A stretch of 64,000 nucleotides of DNA from Candidatus Solirubrobacter pratensis. GTDB taxonomy: Bacteria; Actinomycetota; Thermoleophilia; Solirubrobacterales; Solirubrobacteraceae. Positions 1 to 9,400 of this stretch are shown here, piece by piece. The notes below the pieces were generated by a model. That model saw only the letters and a list, made by a program, of their open reading frames with translations. It was not told the origin of the DNA and made no database searches. Position 1 is the first letter of the stretch. Each line of letters starts with the position of its first letter. The translations under genes and the position numbers were made by a program. The stretch covers positions 124,001 through 188,000 of the forward strand of contig NZ_KE384481.1 of NCBI RefSeq assembly GCF_000425945.1, written 5' to 3'.

Positions 1-3000
1 CGGCGAAGTCGTCGATCATGTTGGCGGAGGTCGTGTCGAACGCGATCCGGCGGCCGTCGGCGCTCATCGAGACGCCGAACAGGCCGGCCAGCGGCGACGA
101 CGCCACGGCCGAGACGCGGTCGCGCAGCAGGTCGGTGCGGCGCAGGTCGCCGCGCGGGTCGTCCGGCTCGCTGTCGGCGTCGAGCTCCCACAGGCCGTAG
201 AGCACGAAGCGGCCCTCGTCGTCGATCGCCTGCACGGTGGGGTGCGTAGGGACGCCGTCCTGCGGCGTGTCGCCGTGGGCGACGAGGCGGGCGGGCTCGT
301 TCCGCCTGCGGGCGTACAAATCCTCGCCGGCGACGCCGTTGTGGTCGGCGAACCCCGCGATCACGTCGTCGGCGGCGCTCTGCCAGGTGGCGGTGGCGCC
401 ATCGCCGCTCAGGCGGGCGGTGGCGATGTGGCCGCCGGTGCCGGCGGCCGGATCGTCGTGCGCCGAGGTCACGAGCGTCGCGCCGCCGGCCGTCATGTCG
501 ATCCGGTAGAGCTGCTCGCCCTCGCCGTGATAGGCCTCCGCGACGTTCGGCGCGGTGCTGCCGAACAGCACGGTCGCGCCGTCGGCCGAGAGCAGGCCGC
601 CGGTCGCGGCGCCGCCGGCCGGGTCGGCCTTGCCCCACGCGTGGTCGACGAGCCGGGTCGCGCCGGCGTCGTTCCAGTAGAGGTGGCCGCTGGAGAGGTA
701 CAGCACGCGCGTGCCGTCGGCCGAGACCTGCGGGTGCGCGGCGTCGGCGGCGAGCTTCGCGCCCTCGCGGTAGACGGCGCCGCCGGCGGTGTAGACGACG
801 GTCGAGCCGTCGCGCGAGATGGCGTGCTCGGCGGCCTCGCCGACGTGCACGACGCGGGTCGACTTCTCCTGCACGTCGCGCACGACGAGCGCGGGCCTGG
901 TCACGCCGTCCTCGGTGACGGTGGAGCGCAGCGCGACGTAGCGCCCGTCGGCGCTGATCCGCGGGTCGGTGCCGTCGGCGACGTGCTCCGTCGCGCCAGT
1001 GCGCAGGTTGCGCCGGTAGACCTTGCCCGCGGACTCGTACGCCACGTAGTCGCCGCCGAGGACCGCGGCGCGGCTGCCCTGCGCGTTCGACACGCCGCCC
1101 TCGCCGCTGACGAGGCGCAGGTGGTCGTTGGCGAGCGCGACCCGATACACGACGGTCCGCGTCGTCGTGTTGCCGGCGCGGTCGGTCGCGGTGACCGTGA
1201 ACTCCTTCCGGCCGACCGTGTCGGTGTCGATCGGCGCCCCCGCGCCGGCGCTGCCGACGCATTGATCCAGGCCCGAGCCGCCGACATCGCGGCACGTGAA
1301 CTGGGCCTCGTAGATGCGGTCCTTGCGGTAGATGCCGCCCTCGACGGGGTTGCGGATCGTGATGTCGGGCGCGATCACGTCGGCGTCGCTGATCGTGTGG
1401 TCGACCCACGCGAAGGCGTCGGAGCCCTGGTCGTTGGCGTCGAGGAAGCCGTCGAGCAGGTTGTCGGCGTCGGTGCGGTAGGCGACGGTCTGGCCGTCGC
1501 CGCTGATCGCGCCGTCCACGACCTCCTGCTCGGGCCCGTCGCCGGCACGCTCGCTGACGAGCGAGACGTCGTGACCGGTGAGCTCGACCCGGTACAGCAC
1601 ATCGTGGCCGTGGCGCGCCGCCGGGACGCCCAGATCGCTCGCGGACGAGCGCACCACCGCGTAGCGGCCGTCGGCGGACAGCGCTTCCAGCGCGCTCGCG
1701 GCGTCGCCGGTCCAGGACGAGCCCTTGCCGCCGACGCTCACGAGCGTCGCCTGCGTCTCGGGCTGGGCGCCGAACCGGCGCACCCATACGTCGGTGCCCG
1801 CGGCGCCGCGCCCGTTGGCATCGTTGAAGCTCTCGGACAGCCACTCCTGATCGCTCGTGAAGGCCACGACGGTGCCGTCGGCGCTCAGCGCGGCCGTGGT
1901 GAGGACGCTGCCCTCGGCGCCCATGCGCGGCGATCCGTGCTGGGCGCTGACGAGGTGCGCGGCCGGCTCGGCCGGGCGGCGCAGGTAGAGGTCCGGTGCG
2001 GCGCCGTTGCGGTCGGCGAACTCGGAGACGGCGTCCGGGGCATCGGTCGCGAACAGCACGGTGGCGCCGTCGGCGCTGAAGCCGCGCAGGCTCGAGCCGG
2101 TCTCGCCGGCCGTCGAATCGGACGGGCTGCCCTCCGCGCCGTCGACGAGGACGGTCGCGCCGGTCTCGAGATCCCGCCGGAACAGGCTCGGCGCGGCGCC
2201 GTTGTGGTCGGCCCAGTCCGGCACGAGCGTGCTCGCGCCGGACGCGAACGCGACGTAGCGGCCGTTCCCGCTCATGCGCGCCTCACCAGCGGGCGCGTCG
2301 GCGCCGGCGTCGACCACGACGGTCGCGCCGGTCTGGCGGTCGAAGCGGTAGAGATGGCGGCGCTTCGTCTCGTCCTGGTTCGGCAGGACGTCGGTCGCGT
2401 CGGTCGCGAAGAGCACGTAGCGGCCGTCGTCGGAGATCGCGAGCGGCTCGGCATCGCCCTCGGTGCCGAGCTTCGGCTTGCCCAGGTGGCGCGAGACGAG
2501 CGCGATGTCGCCGCTGGTCATGTCGCGCAGGTAGACGGCGGCGTCGCCGCCTTCGAACCCGGCGATCAGGTTGCGCGCGGTCGAGCGGAACGCGACGAAG
2601 CGGCCGTCGGGGCTCGCGACGGGCGTGTCGGAGGCGCCGTCGGCGGTCTTGTCGTCGTCGCCTGAGACCAGCGCGATCTCGCCGGACGCGATGTCGCGCC
2701 GGAAGACGTCGGACGCGCCGTTGGTGTCGGCGGCGAACTGGGCGAGCACGTCCGTCGCGCGCGTGGAGTAGAAGGCGTAGCGGCCGCCGCGGGCGAGCAC
2801 CGCCGCGTCGGTGTCGCCGTCGCCGCCGCGCAGCTCGGAGTCGTGCGCTCGGCTCACGAGCCGCGTCTCGCCGGGCTGCGCGCGCACGCCCCAGTCGAGC
2901 TGCTCCTTGCCACCGGCCTCCAGGCAGAGCCCGCGCGTCCCGAGGCCGGCCGCGTCGACGTCCTTGATGCGGATCTCGCCGCCGCACCAGTAGTCGGTGC

Positions 3001-3916
3001 CTCCCGGCACGTCGACCATCACGGCGATGCGCCGGCCGGAGGGCGACCACGCGGGCGTCCCGGTGACATACGTCGCCTGCTCATCCCGCGGGTCGCGGTA
3101 CAGCAGGTCCTCCGCGCCGCCCGTCGCGGGGCGCGCGCCGACCTGCGCGTGCTCGCGCCCTTCGGCGGGCGTCTTGACGTAGGCGATGCGGTTGCCGTCG
3201 GGCGACCACGCGGGCGCCTCCGCGTCGGCGAGGCCGGTCGTGAGCGGGAAGGCGCCGCCGCCGTCGGCCGGCGTCACGAAGATCCGGCGGACGACCTCGT
3301 CGCCGGCGTCGGCGTTGGCGTCGAAGGCGATCCGCGTGCCGTCCGGCGACCAGGCCGGAGCCGCGGGGAAGCTGACCTCGTCGGACAGGGTGAGCCGCTG
3401 CGGCGTGCCGCCGCTCACCGCGACGACGTAGAGGTGCTGCTCGCCCTCGTCGTCGGTGCCGGCGAATGCGAGGCGCTTGCCGTCGGGCGACCATGCCGCG
3501 CTCGAGAGGAAATGCGGTCCGCGATCCTCCTCGTCCTCGAAGACGACGATCGGCCGCCCGCCGTCGGCGCTCATCACGGCCAGCCGGGCGCGGTCGTGCT
3601 CCGCGCAGCCGTCGCACGTGTACGTGGCGGCGAACGCGATCCGCTCACCGTCGGGCGAGACCGCGACGCTCCTCGGTTCGTACTGGTCCCATGCGTCGAG
3701 GCCGGTGCTCGCGTAGACGACCCGATCGCCGCTGCCGTCCGGCAGCGCGACGCGGATGTCGTTGTTGTGGTCGATGTAGGCGAGGCGGCCGTCCTGGCCG
3801 GGGAAGGCGGCCCGGGCGGCGACCGGGCTGAGCGCGGCGGCGAGCAGCAGCGCCGCGAGCAGGGAGAGGCCCGTGATGCGCGCGAGCCGTCGTGAAGTGA
3901 GTCGTCCGTGAAGCAC
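1..3916 (-). CDS. Secreted PD40/TolB-like beta-propeller protein, 3' end outside window
   Basis: The open frame runs from a GTG at 3916 through the left edge, so at least 1,305 residues are seen and the C terminus is missing. GAGG lies 8-10 nt before the GTG. The N terminus is a Sec signal peptide (Arg-rich, a long Leu/Ala core, then ARA before AFPG). The rest is dozens of PD40/WD40-like blades with motifs such as SPDGKRLAFAG and SADGRRIAFD. Around 1140-1380 there is a short Ig/HYR-like segment ending in TVTATDRAGNTT. This is the build of secreted TolB-type propellers; the ligand is unknown. It lies downstream of the GGDEF-EAL gene on the same strand. The frame is longer than the competing shadow frames and is the only one giving repeated PD40 blades. 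Confidence 0.85.
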   Translation of the reverse strand, partial: MLHGRLTSRRLARITGLSLLAALLLAAALSPVAARAAFPGQDGRLAYIDHNNDIRVALPDGSGDRVVYASTGLDAWDQYEPRSVAVSPDGERIAFAATYTCDGCAEHDRARLAVMSADGGRPIVVFEDEEDRGPHFLSSAAWSPDGKRLAFAGTDDEGEQHLYVVAVSGGTPQRLTLSDEVSFPAAPAWSPDGTRIAFDANADAGDEVVRRIFVTPADGGGAFPLTTGLADAEAPAWSPDGNRIAYVKTPAEGREHAQVGARPATGGAEDLLYRDPRDEQATYVTGTPAWSPSGRRIAVMVDVPGGTDYWCGGEIRIKDVDAAGLGTRGLCLEAGGKEQLDWGVRAQPGETRLVSRAHDSELRGGDGDTDAAVLARGGRYAFYSTRATDVLAQFAADTNGASDVFRRDIASGEIALVSGDDDKTADGASDTPVASPDGRFVAFRSTARNLIAGFEGGDAAVYLRDMTSGDIALVSRHLGKPKLGTEGDAEPLAISDDGRYVLFATDATDVLPNQDETKRRHLYRFDRQTGATVVVDAGADAPAGEARMSGNGRYVAFASGASTLVPDWADHNGAAPSLFRRDLETGATVLVDGAEGSPSDSTAGETGSSLRGFSADGATVLFATDAPDAVSEFADRNGAAPDLYLRRPAEPAAHLVSAQHGSPRMGAEGSVLTTAALSADGTVVAFTSDQEWLSESFNDANGRGAAGTDVWVRRFGAQPETQATLVSVGGKGSSWTGDAASALEALSADGRYAVVRSSASDLGVPAARHGHDVLYRVELTGHDVSLVSERAGDGPEQEVVDGAISGDGQTVAYRTDADNLLDGFLDANDQGSDAFAWVDHTISDADVIAPDITIRNPVEGGIYRKDRIYEAQFTCRDVGGSGLDQCVGSAGAGAPIDTDTVGRKEFTVTATDRAGNTTTRTVVYRVALANDHLRLVSGEGGVSNAQGSRAAVLGGDYVAYESAGKVYRRNLRTGATEHVADGTDPRISADGRYVALRSTVTEDGVTRPALVVRDVQEKSTRVVHVGEAAEHAISRDGSTVVYTAGGAVYREGAKLAADAAHPQVSADGTRVLYLSSGHLYWNDAGATRLVDHAWGKADPAGGAATGGLLSADGATVLFGSTAPNVAEAYHGEGEQLYRIDMTAGGATLVTSAHDDPAAGTGGHIATARLSGDGATATWQSAADDVIAGFADHNGVAGEDLYARRRNEPARLVAHGDTPQDGVPTHPTVQAIDDEGRFVLYGLWELDADSEPDDPRGDLRRTDLLRDRVSAVASSPLAGLFGVSMSADGRRIAFDTTSANMIDDFA

Positions 3917-3939
3917 GGCGCGATCCTCATGGGCCCGCG

Positions 3940-3989
3940 TTGCCGCGACCTTGCCCGCGGGCTTGCCGGCCTTGCCGCGTCCTTGCCGC
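3940..3989. repeat. Five TTGCC iterons upstream of the propeller gene
   Basis: TTGCC (mostly cTTGCCgCG) recurs at 3940, 3951, 3963, 3972 and 3983, spaced 9-12 bp, about one helical turn. The block lies 24-73 bp upstream of the GTG at 3916. It could be a binding array for a regulator; it could also be simple GC-biased sequence. Confidence 0.4.
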
Positions 3990-4004
3990 GGCAACGCGCC
4001 AACC

Positions 4005-4050
4005 CCGAGAGGTGCGGCAGCCGCGCCCCCGGCGCGCGTAACCCTCTCGG
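4005..4050 (-). terminator. Stem-loop after the GGDEF-EAL gene
   Basis: Perfect 8-bp arms CCGAGAGG (4005-4012) and CCTCTCGG (4043-4050) flank a 30-nt GC-rich loop, 42 bp beyond the stop of the GGDEF-EAL gene. There is no U tract, so it is only a possible terminator for that gene. Confidence 0.35.
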
Positions 4051-4091
4051 TCTACTTGAGCGTTAGTCCACGCTGGAGCGATCGGGCCGCG

Positions 4092-6350
4092 TCAGGCGGC
4101 GCTTGCGCGGGCCGCGTGAGCGGCGGCGCGCTGCCGGGCGAGGTCGGCGACGCCGATCTGGCCCCGGACCAGCGCGGGGATCTGCTCCGCCTGCACCGGC
4201 GGCGAGTAGTGGAAGCCCTGGGCCATGTCGCAGCCGATCGCGGCGAGGACGGACGCGGAGGCCGCCGACTCGACGCCCTCGGCGACGACGCGCAGGCCGA
4301 GCGCGCGGCCGAGGGCGGCCGTCGACGCGACGATCGCGCGGTCGGCCGGGTCGCGGTCCATCGCCATGACGAAGGACTTGTCGATCTTGAGCTCGTGCAC
4401 GGGCAGCCGCTTGAGGTGCTCCAGCGACGAGTAGCCGGTACCGAAGTCGTCCAGCGCCAGCCCGACGCCCATCTCCTGCAGGTCGCGCAGCACCTCGCCG
4501 GCCCGCTGGGGATCGTGCAGCAGCAAGCTCTCGGTGACCTCCAGCGTCAGCACCGACGGCTCCAGCCCGTGCGCCGCCAGCAGCTCGCCGACCTGCGCAG
4601 GCGTGCGCAGGTCGAGCAGGTTCTGGACCGCGAGGTTGACCGCGACGCACAGGTCGAGTCCGTCGTCGCGCCAGCGCTTGAGGTCCCCGAGGGCGGTCCG
4701 GAGCACGTGCAGCGTCAGCGGCCGCATCAACGCCGTGTGCTCGGCGTGCGGGAGGAACGCGCCCGGCCCGCGCAGGCCGTGCACCGGGTGCTGCCAGCGC
4801 ACGAGCGCCTCGACGCCGGCGACGCGGCCCGACTCGAGCTCGACCTTCGGCTGGTAATGGAGGATGAGCTCGTCGCGCTCCAGGGCGCGCCGCAACTCGG
4901 CCATCAGCGCCAGCCGCTCGCGCGAGTGGCGGTCGCGGCCGGGGTCGTAGGCCTGGAAGCCGGTGCGCGCCTGCTTGGCCTGGTACATCGCGACGTCGGC
5001 GCGCTGCAGCAGGCACTCGGCGTCCGCGCCGTGCTCGGGGAACAGCGCGGCGCCGATGCTCGCGTCCATCACGACCTCGAGGCCGTCGATCTCGAACGGG
5101 TCCTGGAGGGCTGCGCCGACGCGGCGGCCGATCTCCGCCGCCCGCGCCAGGCCGGCGCCGGGCAGCAGCAGCGCGAACTCGTCGCCCCCGAGCCGCGCGA
5201 CCAGCCCGGCGTCGGCGACCGCCTCGGTCAGCCGCGTGCCGAGCTGCTCGAGCAGCAGGTCGCCCGCGTGGTGGCCGAGCGTGTCGTTGAGCTCCTTGAA
5301 GCGGTCGAGGTCGACCATCGCGACCGCGAGCCGCTCCTCGTCCTCGACCGCCGCCCGCAGGCGGTCGTTGAACAGGCGCCGGTTGGGCAGCCCCGTCAGC
5401 TCGTCGGTGACCGCCTGGTGGCGGGAGGCCAGCAGCAGCTGGTTCTCGCGGAACGTCAGCGCGACGCGCGCCATCAGCACGAGGAGGGTCGCCGCGGCCA
5501 GCCAGACCGCCAGGTCGCCGCCGTCGTGGAAGTGGTCGAGCACGAGCACGCCCAGCGCGGCGGTGCCTACGACGGCCGGCGTGACGAGCATCCGCAGCCC
5601 GGCGAGGCGCGCCACGCGCGGCGGGGTCGGCGGGCACCACGCGGCCGCGGCGATCGCGACCAGCGACAGGATGCCGATCGGCCGCACCCACGGCGAGACG
5701 GCGCCGTTGGCGATCTCCGCCCATGCGTGGATCGTCCCCGAGACCACGCGCAGCAGGAACCCGGCGCCGAGCAGCAGCCATGCGCGGCCGATCGGCCGGC
5801 CGCGCAGCGCGAGCGCGACGACCACGAGGATCGAGAGCAGCAGGTGCCCGAGCGGGAAGCTGAGGGTGAGCAGCGCCGGCGCTCCGCCGCCGACCGCCTC
5901 ACGGACCGGCTCGCCCAGCACCTGCGCGACGAGCGCCGCGGCGCCGAGCGTCCCGATCGCGCCGTCGAGCCACAGCCCGGCGCTGAGGCGGCCGATCCGC
6001 GCGTGCGCCAGCCACAGGCCGGCCGCGAGGACGAGCGGGAAGTACGCGAGGTACAGCCCGTCGGCGAGGGAGGGGAAGTGCGGAAGGTGCCCGGCGCTGC
6101 GTGCCTGGCCGCTGATCGAGCCGCCGGCGCCCGTCAGGGCGACGGCGAGGCCGAGCAGCATCCACACGACGCGGTCCTGCGGGCGCCGTATGACGCGCAG
6201 GAAGATCGCCCCGGTCGAGCCGAAGACCAGCACGGCGTGCAGGAGCCGGGTCGGGACCGCGGAGTGGAGCCCGAGGGCCGGCACGGCGAGCTCCGCCGCG
6301 GCCATCGCGGCGAGAATCGACAGAAGGACTCGTGACGCGGGCGCGCTCAC
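4092..6350 (-). CDS. Membrane GGDEF-EAL cyclic-di-GMP turnover protein
   Basis: 752 residues. The N-terminal ~300 residues are a run of 8-10 hydrophobic helices, an integral-membrane sensor of MASE-like type. A diguanylate cyclase domain follows with an intact GGDEF signature (ARLGGDEFALL) but no RxxD inhibitory site just before it. The C-terminal phosphodiesterase domain keeps VEALVRW (the ExLxR form of EAL), EVTESLL and DDFGTGYSSL, so both activities are possible. The start is the GTG at 6350, since the upstream frame is only a shadow inside the glutamate dehydrogenase gene. A sigma-28-like promoter ends 8 nt before this GTG, which suggests a nearly leaderless mRNA. The signal sensed is unknown. 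Confidence 0.92.
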   Translation of the reverse strand: MSAPASRVLLSILAAMAAAELAVPALGLHSAVPTRLLHAVLVFGSTGAIFLRVIRRPQDRVVWMLLGLAVALTGAGGSISGQARSAGHLPHFPSLADGLYLAYFPLVLAAGLWLAHARIGRLSAGLWLDGAIGTLGAAALVAQVLGEPVREAVGGGAPALLTLSFPLGHLLLSILVVVALALRGRPIGRAWLLLGAGFLLRVVSGTIHAWAEIANGAVSPWVRPIGILSLVAIAAAAWCPPTPPRVARLAGLRMLVTPAVVGTAALGVLVLDHFHDGGDLAVWLAAATLLVLMARVALTFRENQLLLASRHQAVTDELTGLPNRRLFNDRLRAAVEDEERLAVAMVDLDRFKELNDTLGHHAGDLLLEQLGTRLTEAVADAGLVARLGGDEFALLLPGAGLARAAEIGRRVGAALQDPFEIDGLEVVMDASIGAALFPEHGADAECLLQRADVAMYQAKQARTGFQAYDPGRDRHSRERLALMAELRRALERDELILHYQPKVELESGRVAGVEALVRWQHPVHGLRGPGAFLPHAEHTALMRPLTLHVLRTALGDLKRWRDDGLDLCVAVNLAVQNLLDLRTPAQVGELLAAHGLEPSVLTLEVTESLLLHDPQRAGEVLRDLQEMGVGLALDDFGTGYSSLEHLKRLPVHELKIDKSFVMAMDRDPADRAIVASTAALGRALGLRVVAEGVESAASASVLAAIGCDMAQGFHYSPPVQAEQIPALVRGQIGVADLARQRAAAHAARASAA

Positions 6351-6357
6351 GTCCCTC

Positions 6358-6384
6358 CGATCGGCATTCCGGCCGGTTGCTTTA
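6358..6384 (-). promoter_or_regulatory. Sigma-28 (FliA/WhiG)-like promoter of the GGDEF-EAL gene
   Basis: Reading the minus strand, TAAAGCAA (6384-6377), an 11-nt spacer and GCCGATCG (6365-6358) match the enterobacterial sigma-28 consensus TAAAGTTT-N11-GCCGATAA in 5 + 6 positions with the exact spacing. Initiation about 7 nt beyond the -10 would fall almost on the GTG at 6350, so the GGAGG seen there may not be transcribed. Placement before a c-di-GMP gene fits a motility or developmental regulon; this is inference. Confidence 0.55.
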
Positions 6385-6409
6385 CGGAATGGACAGTTGT
6401 ACGGCGGCG

Positions 6410-9400
6410 TCAGTCGACGATCGCGCGCAGCTGGCGCACCGCCAGCGTGAGCCCCGCAAGGTCCGGGTCGCCCTCGCGCGCGAGCGAGCGCAGGAACGCG
6501 TTCAGCCGCGAGACGCGGTCGGCGCGCTCCTCGAGGAAGCGCTCGACGTCGCCGTCCGCCTCCGCCAGCACGGCGCCGGCGATCTCCCGCCGCACCTGGT
6601 TGGCGTCCTCGCGCACGGCCTGCAGCGCCCAGCGCTGCATCCGCGACGTCGCCGGGATGCGCTCGAGCTCGGCCTGCATCCAGTCGAGCCGCAGCTGCTC
6701 GCCGACCGCGAAGAACGCGCGCGCGACCTCCTCGATCGGCCGGCCGGTCGCGCCGGAGACGACGATCATGTCCGGCGCGTAGACGAGCTCCGGCCCGACG
6801 GCGTGCTCGCGCGCGAGCGGCTCCGGCACGCCCTGGCCGAGCAGCCGCTCGACGACCTGCTCGCGCCGGCGCCGGTGATCGTCGGTCCCCAGCTCGCCGA
6901 TGATCGCCGCGAGCCGCTCGAAGCCCTCGCGCCCCGCGGCGACCTCGTGCCGGATCTCGCCGTCGGAGTTCAGGTACCAGCGCGTCGTCGTCTCCACGAG
7001 CGAATCGAGCCCGCCCATCAGCTCCAGCTGGGCCGCGCGATCCGCGCCCTCGAGCTGCTCGACGCGCTCCCAGTGCGCATCCGCGCCGGTCACCTCGCGG
7101 GCGATCCGGAACGCGCGCACGATCTCCGCCGGCCGCACCCCGCGCTCCCCGACCAGCTGCGAGATGAACGTCGGGCCGAGCGAGTTGACGACCGCGTTGG
7201 AGTTGACCATGCAGATCAGCTCGCGCCGCAGCGGGTGCTCGGACAGCAGGTGCCCGAAGCGCTCGACCACCGCGGGCGGGAAGTAGTCGCGCAGGTCGCG
7301 CTCCAGCCACGGCTCGTCGATGAAGTCCGACGTCTCGAGGGCGCGCGCCAGCAGCCGCTTGCCGTAGGCGACCAGCAGCGCGAGCTCCGGCCGCTCCATC
7401 CCGCGCCCCGCGCGCCGGCGCTCGCCGATCTCCTCCGCCGTCGGGAGGTCCTCGGCCGCGCGATCGAAGATCCCGTACTCCTCGAGCATCGCCATCAGGT
7501 CCTCGTAGGCGAACAGGCGGCTCGCCGAGCGATCGACCTCCTGGGCGATGATCTGCGCCTGTAGGAACGAGTCGTAGAGGACGTGGGCGACGACGTCGTC
7601 GGTCACCTCGACAAGCAGGTCGTCGCGCTGCTCGCGCGTGAGCTCGCCGCGCCGCTCGGCCAGGCCGAGCAGGATCTTCAGGTTGACCTCGTGGTCGGAG
7701 CAGTCGACGCCGGCCGAGTTGTCGATGAAGTCGGCGTTGATGCGGCCGCCGCGGACGCTGTACTCGACGCGCGCGCGGCGCGTGAAGCCGAGGTTCCCGC
7801 CCTCCCCCACGACCTTCGCGCGCAGCTCGTTCGCGTTGACGCGGATGGCGTCCGACGAGCGGTCCGCGGCGTCGGCATCGCTCTCGGTGGAGGCCTTCAC
7901 CACGGTCCCGATGCCGCCGTTCCACAGCAGGTCCACCTGCGCCCGCAGGATCGCGCGGATGACCTCGGTCGGCGCGAGGGCCTCGTCGGTGACCCCGAGC
8001 GCCTCGCGCGCCTGCGGCGAGAGGTGGATCGCCTTCGCCGTGCGCGGATAGACGCCGCCGCCCTCGGAGATCAGCTCGCGGTCGTAGTCGTCCCATGACG
8101 ACGGGTGGGCGGGACTCATCTCGAACAGCCGCCGCCGCTCCGCGAACCCGGCCGCCGCGTCCGGATCCGGGTCGATGAAGATGTGCCGGTGGTCGTAGGC
8201 CGCGACGAGCCGGATCTTGTCCGAGAGCAGCATCCCGTTGCCGAACACGTCGCCCGACATGTCGCCGATGCCGACGACGGTGAACGGGTCCCGCTGCGTA
8301 TCGACGCCCAGCTCGCGGAAATGGCGCTTGACCGACTCCCACGCGCCGCGCGCGGTGATGCCCAGCGCCTTGTGGTCGTAGCCGGCCGAGCCGCCGGAGG
8401 CGAACGCGTCGTCGAGCCAGAAGCCGTGCTCCTGCGAGACGCGGTTCGCGAGGTCCGAGAACGTCGCCGTGCCCTTGTCGGCCGCGACCACGAGGTAGGT
8501 GTCGTCCTCGTCGTGCACGCGCACGCGCTCCGGGTGGACGACCTCGCCGTCGACCAGGTTGTCCGTGACCGACAGGAGCGCGCGGATGTACGTCACGTAC
8601 TGGCGCTCGACCTCGGCCTTGAGCGCATCGCGCCCCGCCGGCGGGCTCTTGAGATAGAAGCCGCCCTTGGCGCCCGCCGGCACGATCACGGCGTTCTTGG
8701 TCAGCTGCGCACGCATCAGGCCGTAGACCTCGGTGCGGTAGTCCTGGCGGTCCGACCAGCGCAGGCCGCCGCGCGCGATCTTCCCGCCGCGCAGGTGGAT
8801 GCCCTCGACCTCCGACGAGTAGACGTAGATCTCCACCAGCGGGGCCGGCTGGGGCATCGCCGGGACCTCGGCCGAGCGGATCTTGAAGGCGAGCGCGTCC
8901 TTCTCCGCCACGTAGGTGTTCACGCGCAGCGTCGCGTCGATCACCGTCAGCTGGTTGCGCAGGATGCGGTCGTGGTCGAGCGAGGCGACGTCGTCGAGAT
9001 CGGCCAGGATCTCGTCGCGCAGCTTCGTCTCGGCCTCCCCGTCGGGCTCCAACTCGGGGTCGAAGCGCAGCTGGAAGTAGCGCACGAGCTTGGCCGTGAT
9101 GGCGGAGTTGGCCACCAGCACGTCGTTCTGGTAGCTCTCGGTGAAGCGCGAGCCGACGCGCTGGCGGTACTTGCGGTACGCGCGCAGCATCGCGACCTCG
9201 GGGCGGTTGAGCCCCGCCGTGATCACGAGCCGGTTGAGCGTGTCGGTCTCCGCCTCGCCCCGGTGGACCGCGGCCAGCATCTCCGCCACGCGGTTGCCGG
9301 AGGCCGCGAGGTCCAGCGGCGCGCCGTCGGGGCCGAGCACGCGGAACTCCTGCACCCACCGCTCGTCCTCGCCGACCAGGCGCGTGGAGATCTCCTCGAT

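Noticed and set aside
242..2665. Long plus-strand open frame of about 800 codons
   Set aside because: It is the antisense shadow of the PD40 propeller gene; the translation is Val/Arg/Ala/Gly-rich without motifs, while the minus strand shows clear propeller blades.
3951..6335. Plus-strand frame of about 800 codons opposite the GGDEF-EAL gene
   Set aside because: Low-complexity Arg/Gln/Ala translation; the opposite strand carries intact GGDEF and EAL motifs.
6351..9359. Minus-strand open frame continuing upstream of the GGDEF-EAL start
   Set aside because: It is an out-of-frame reading of the glutamate dehydrogenase gene, kept open only by high GC.
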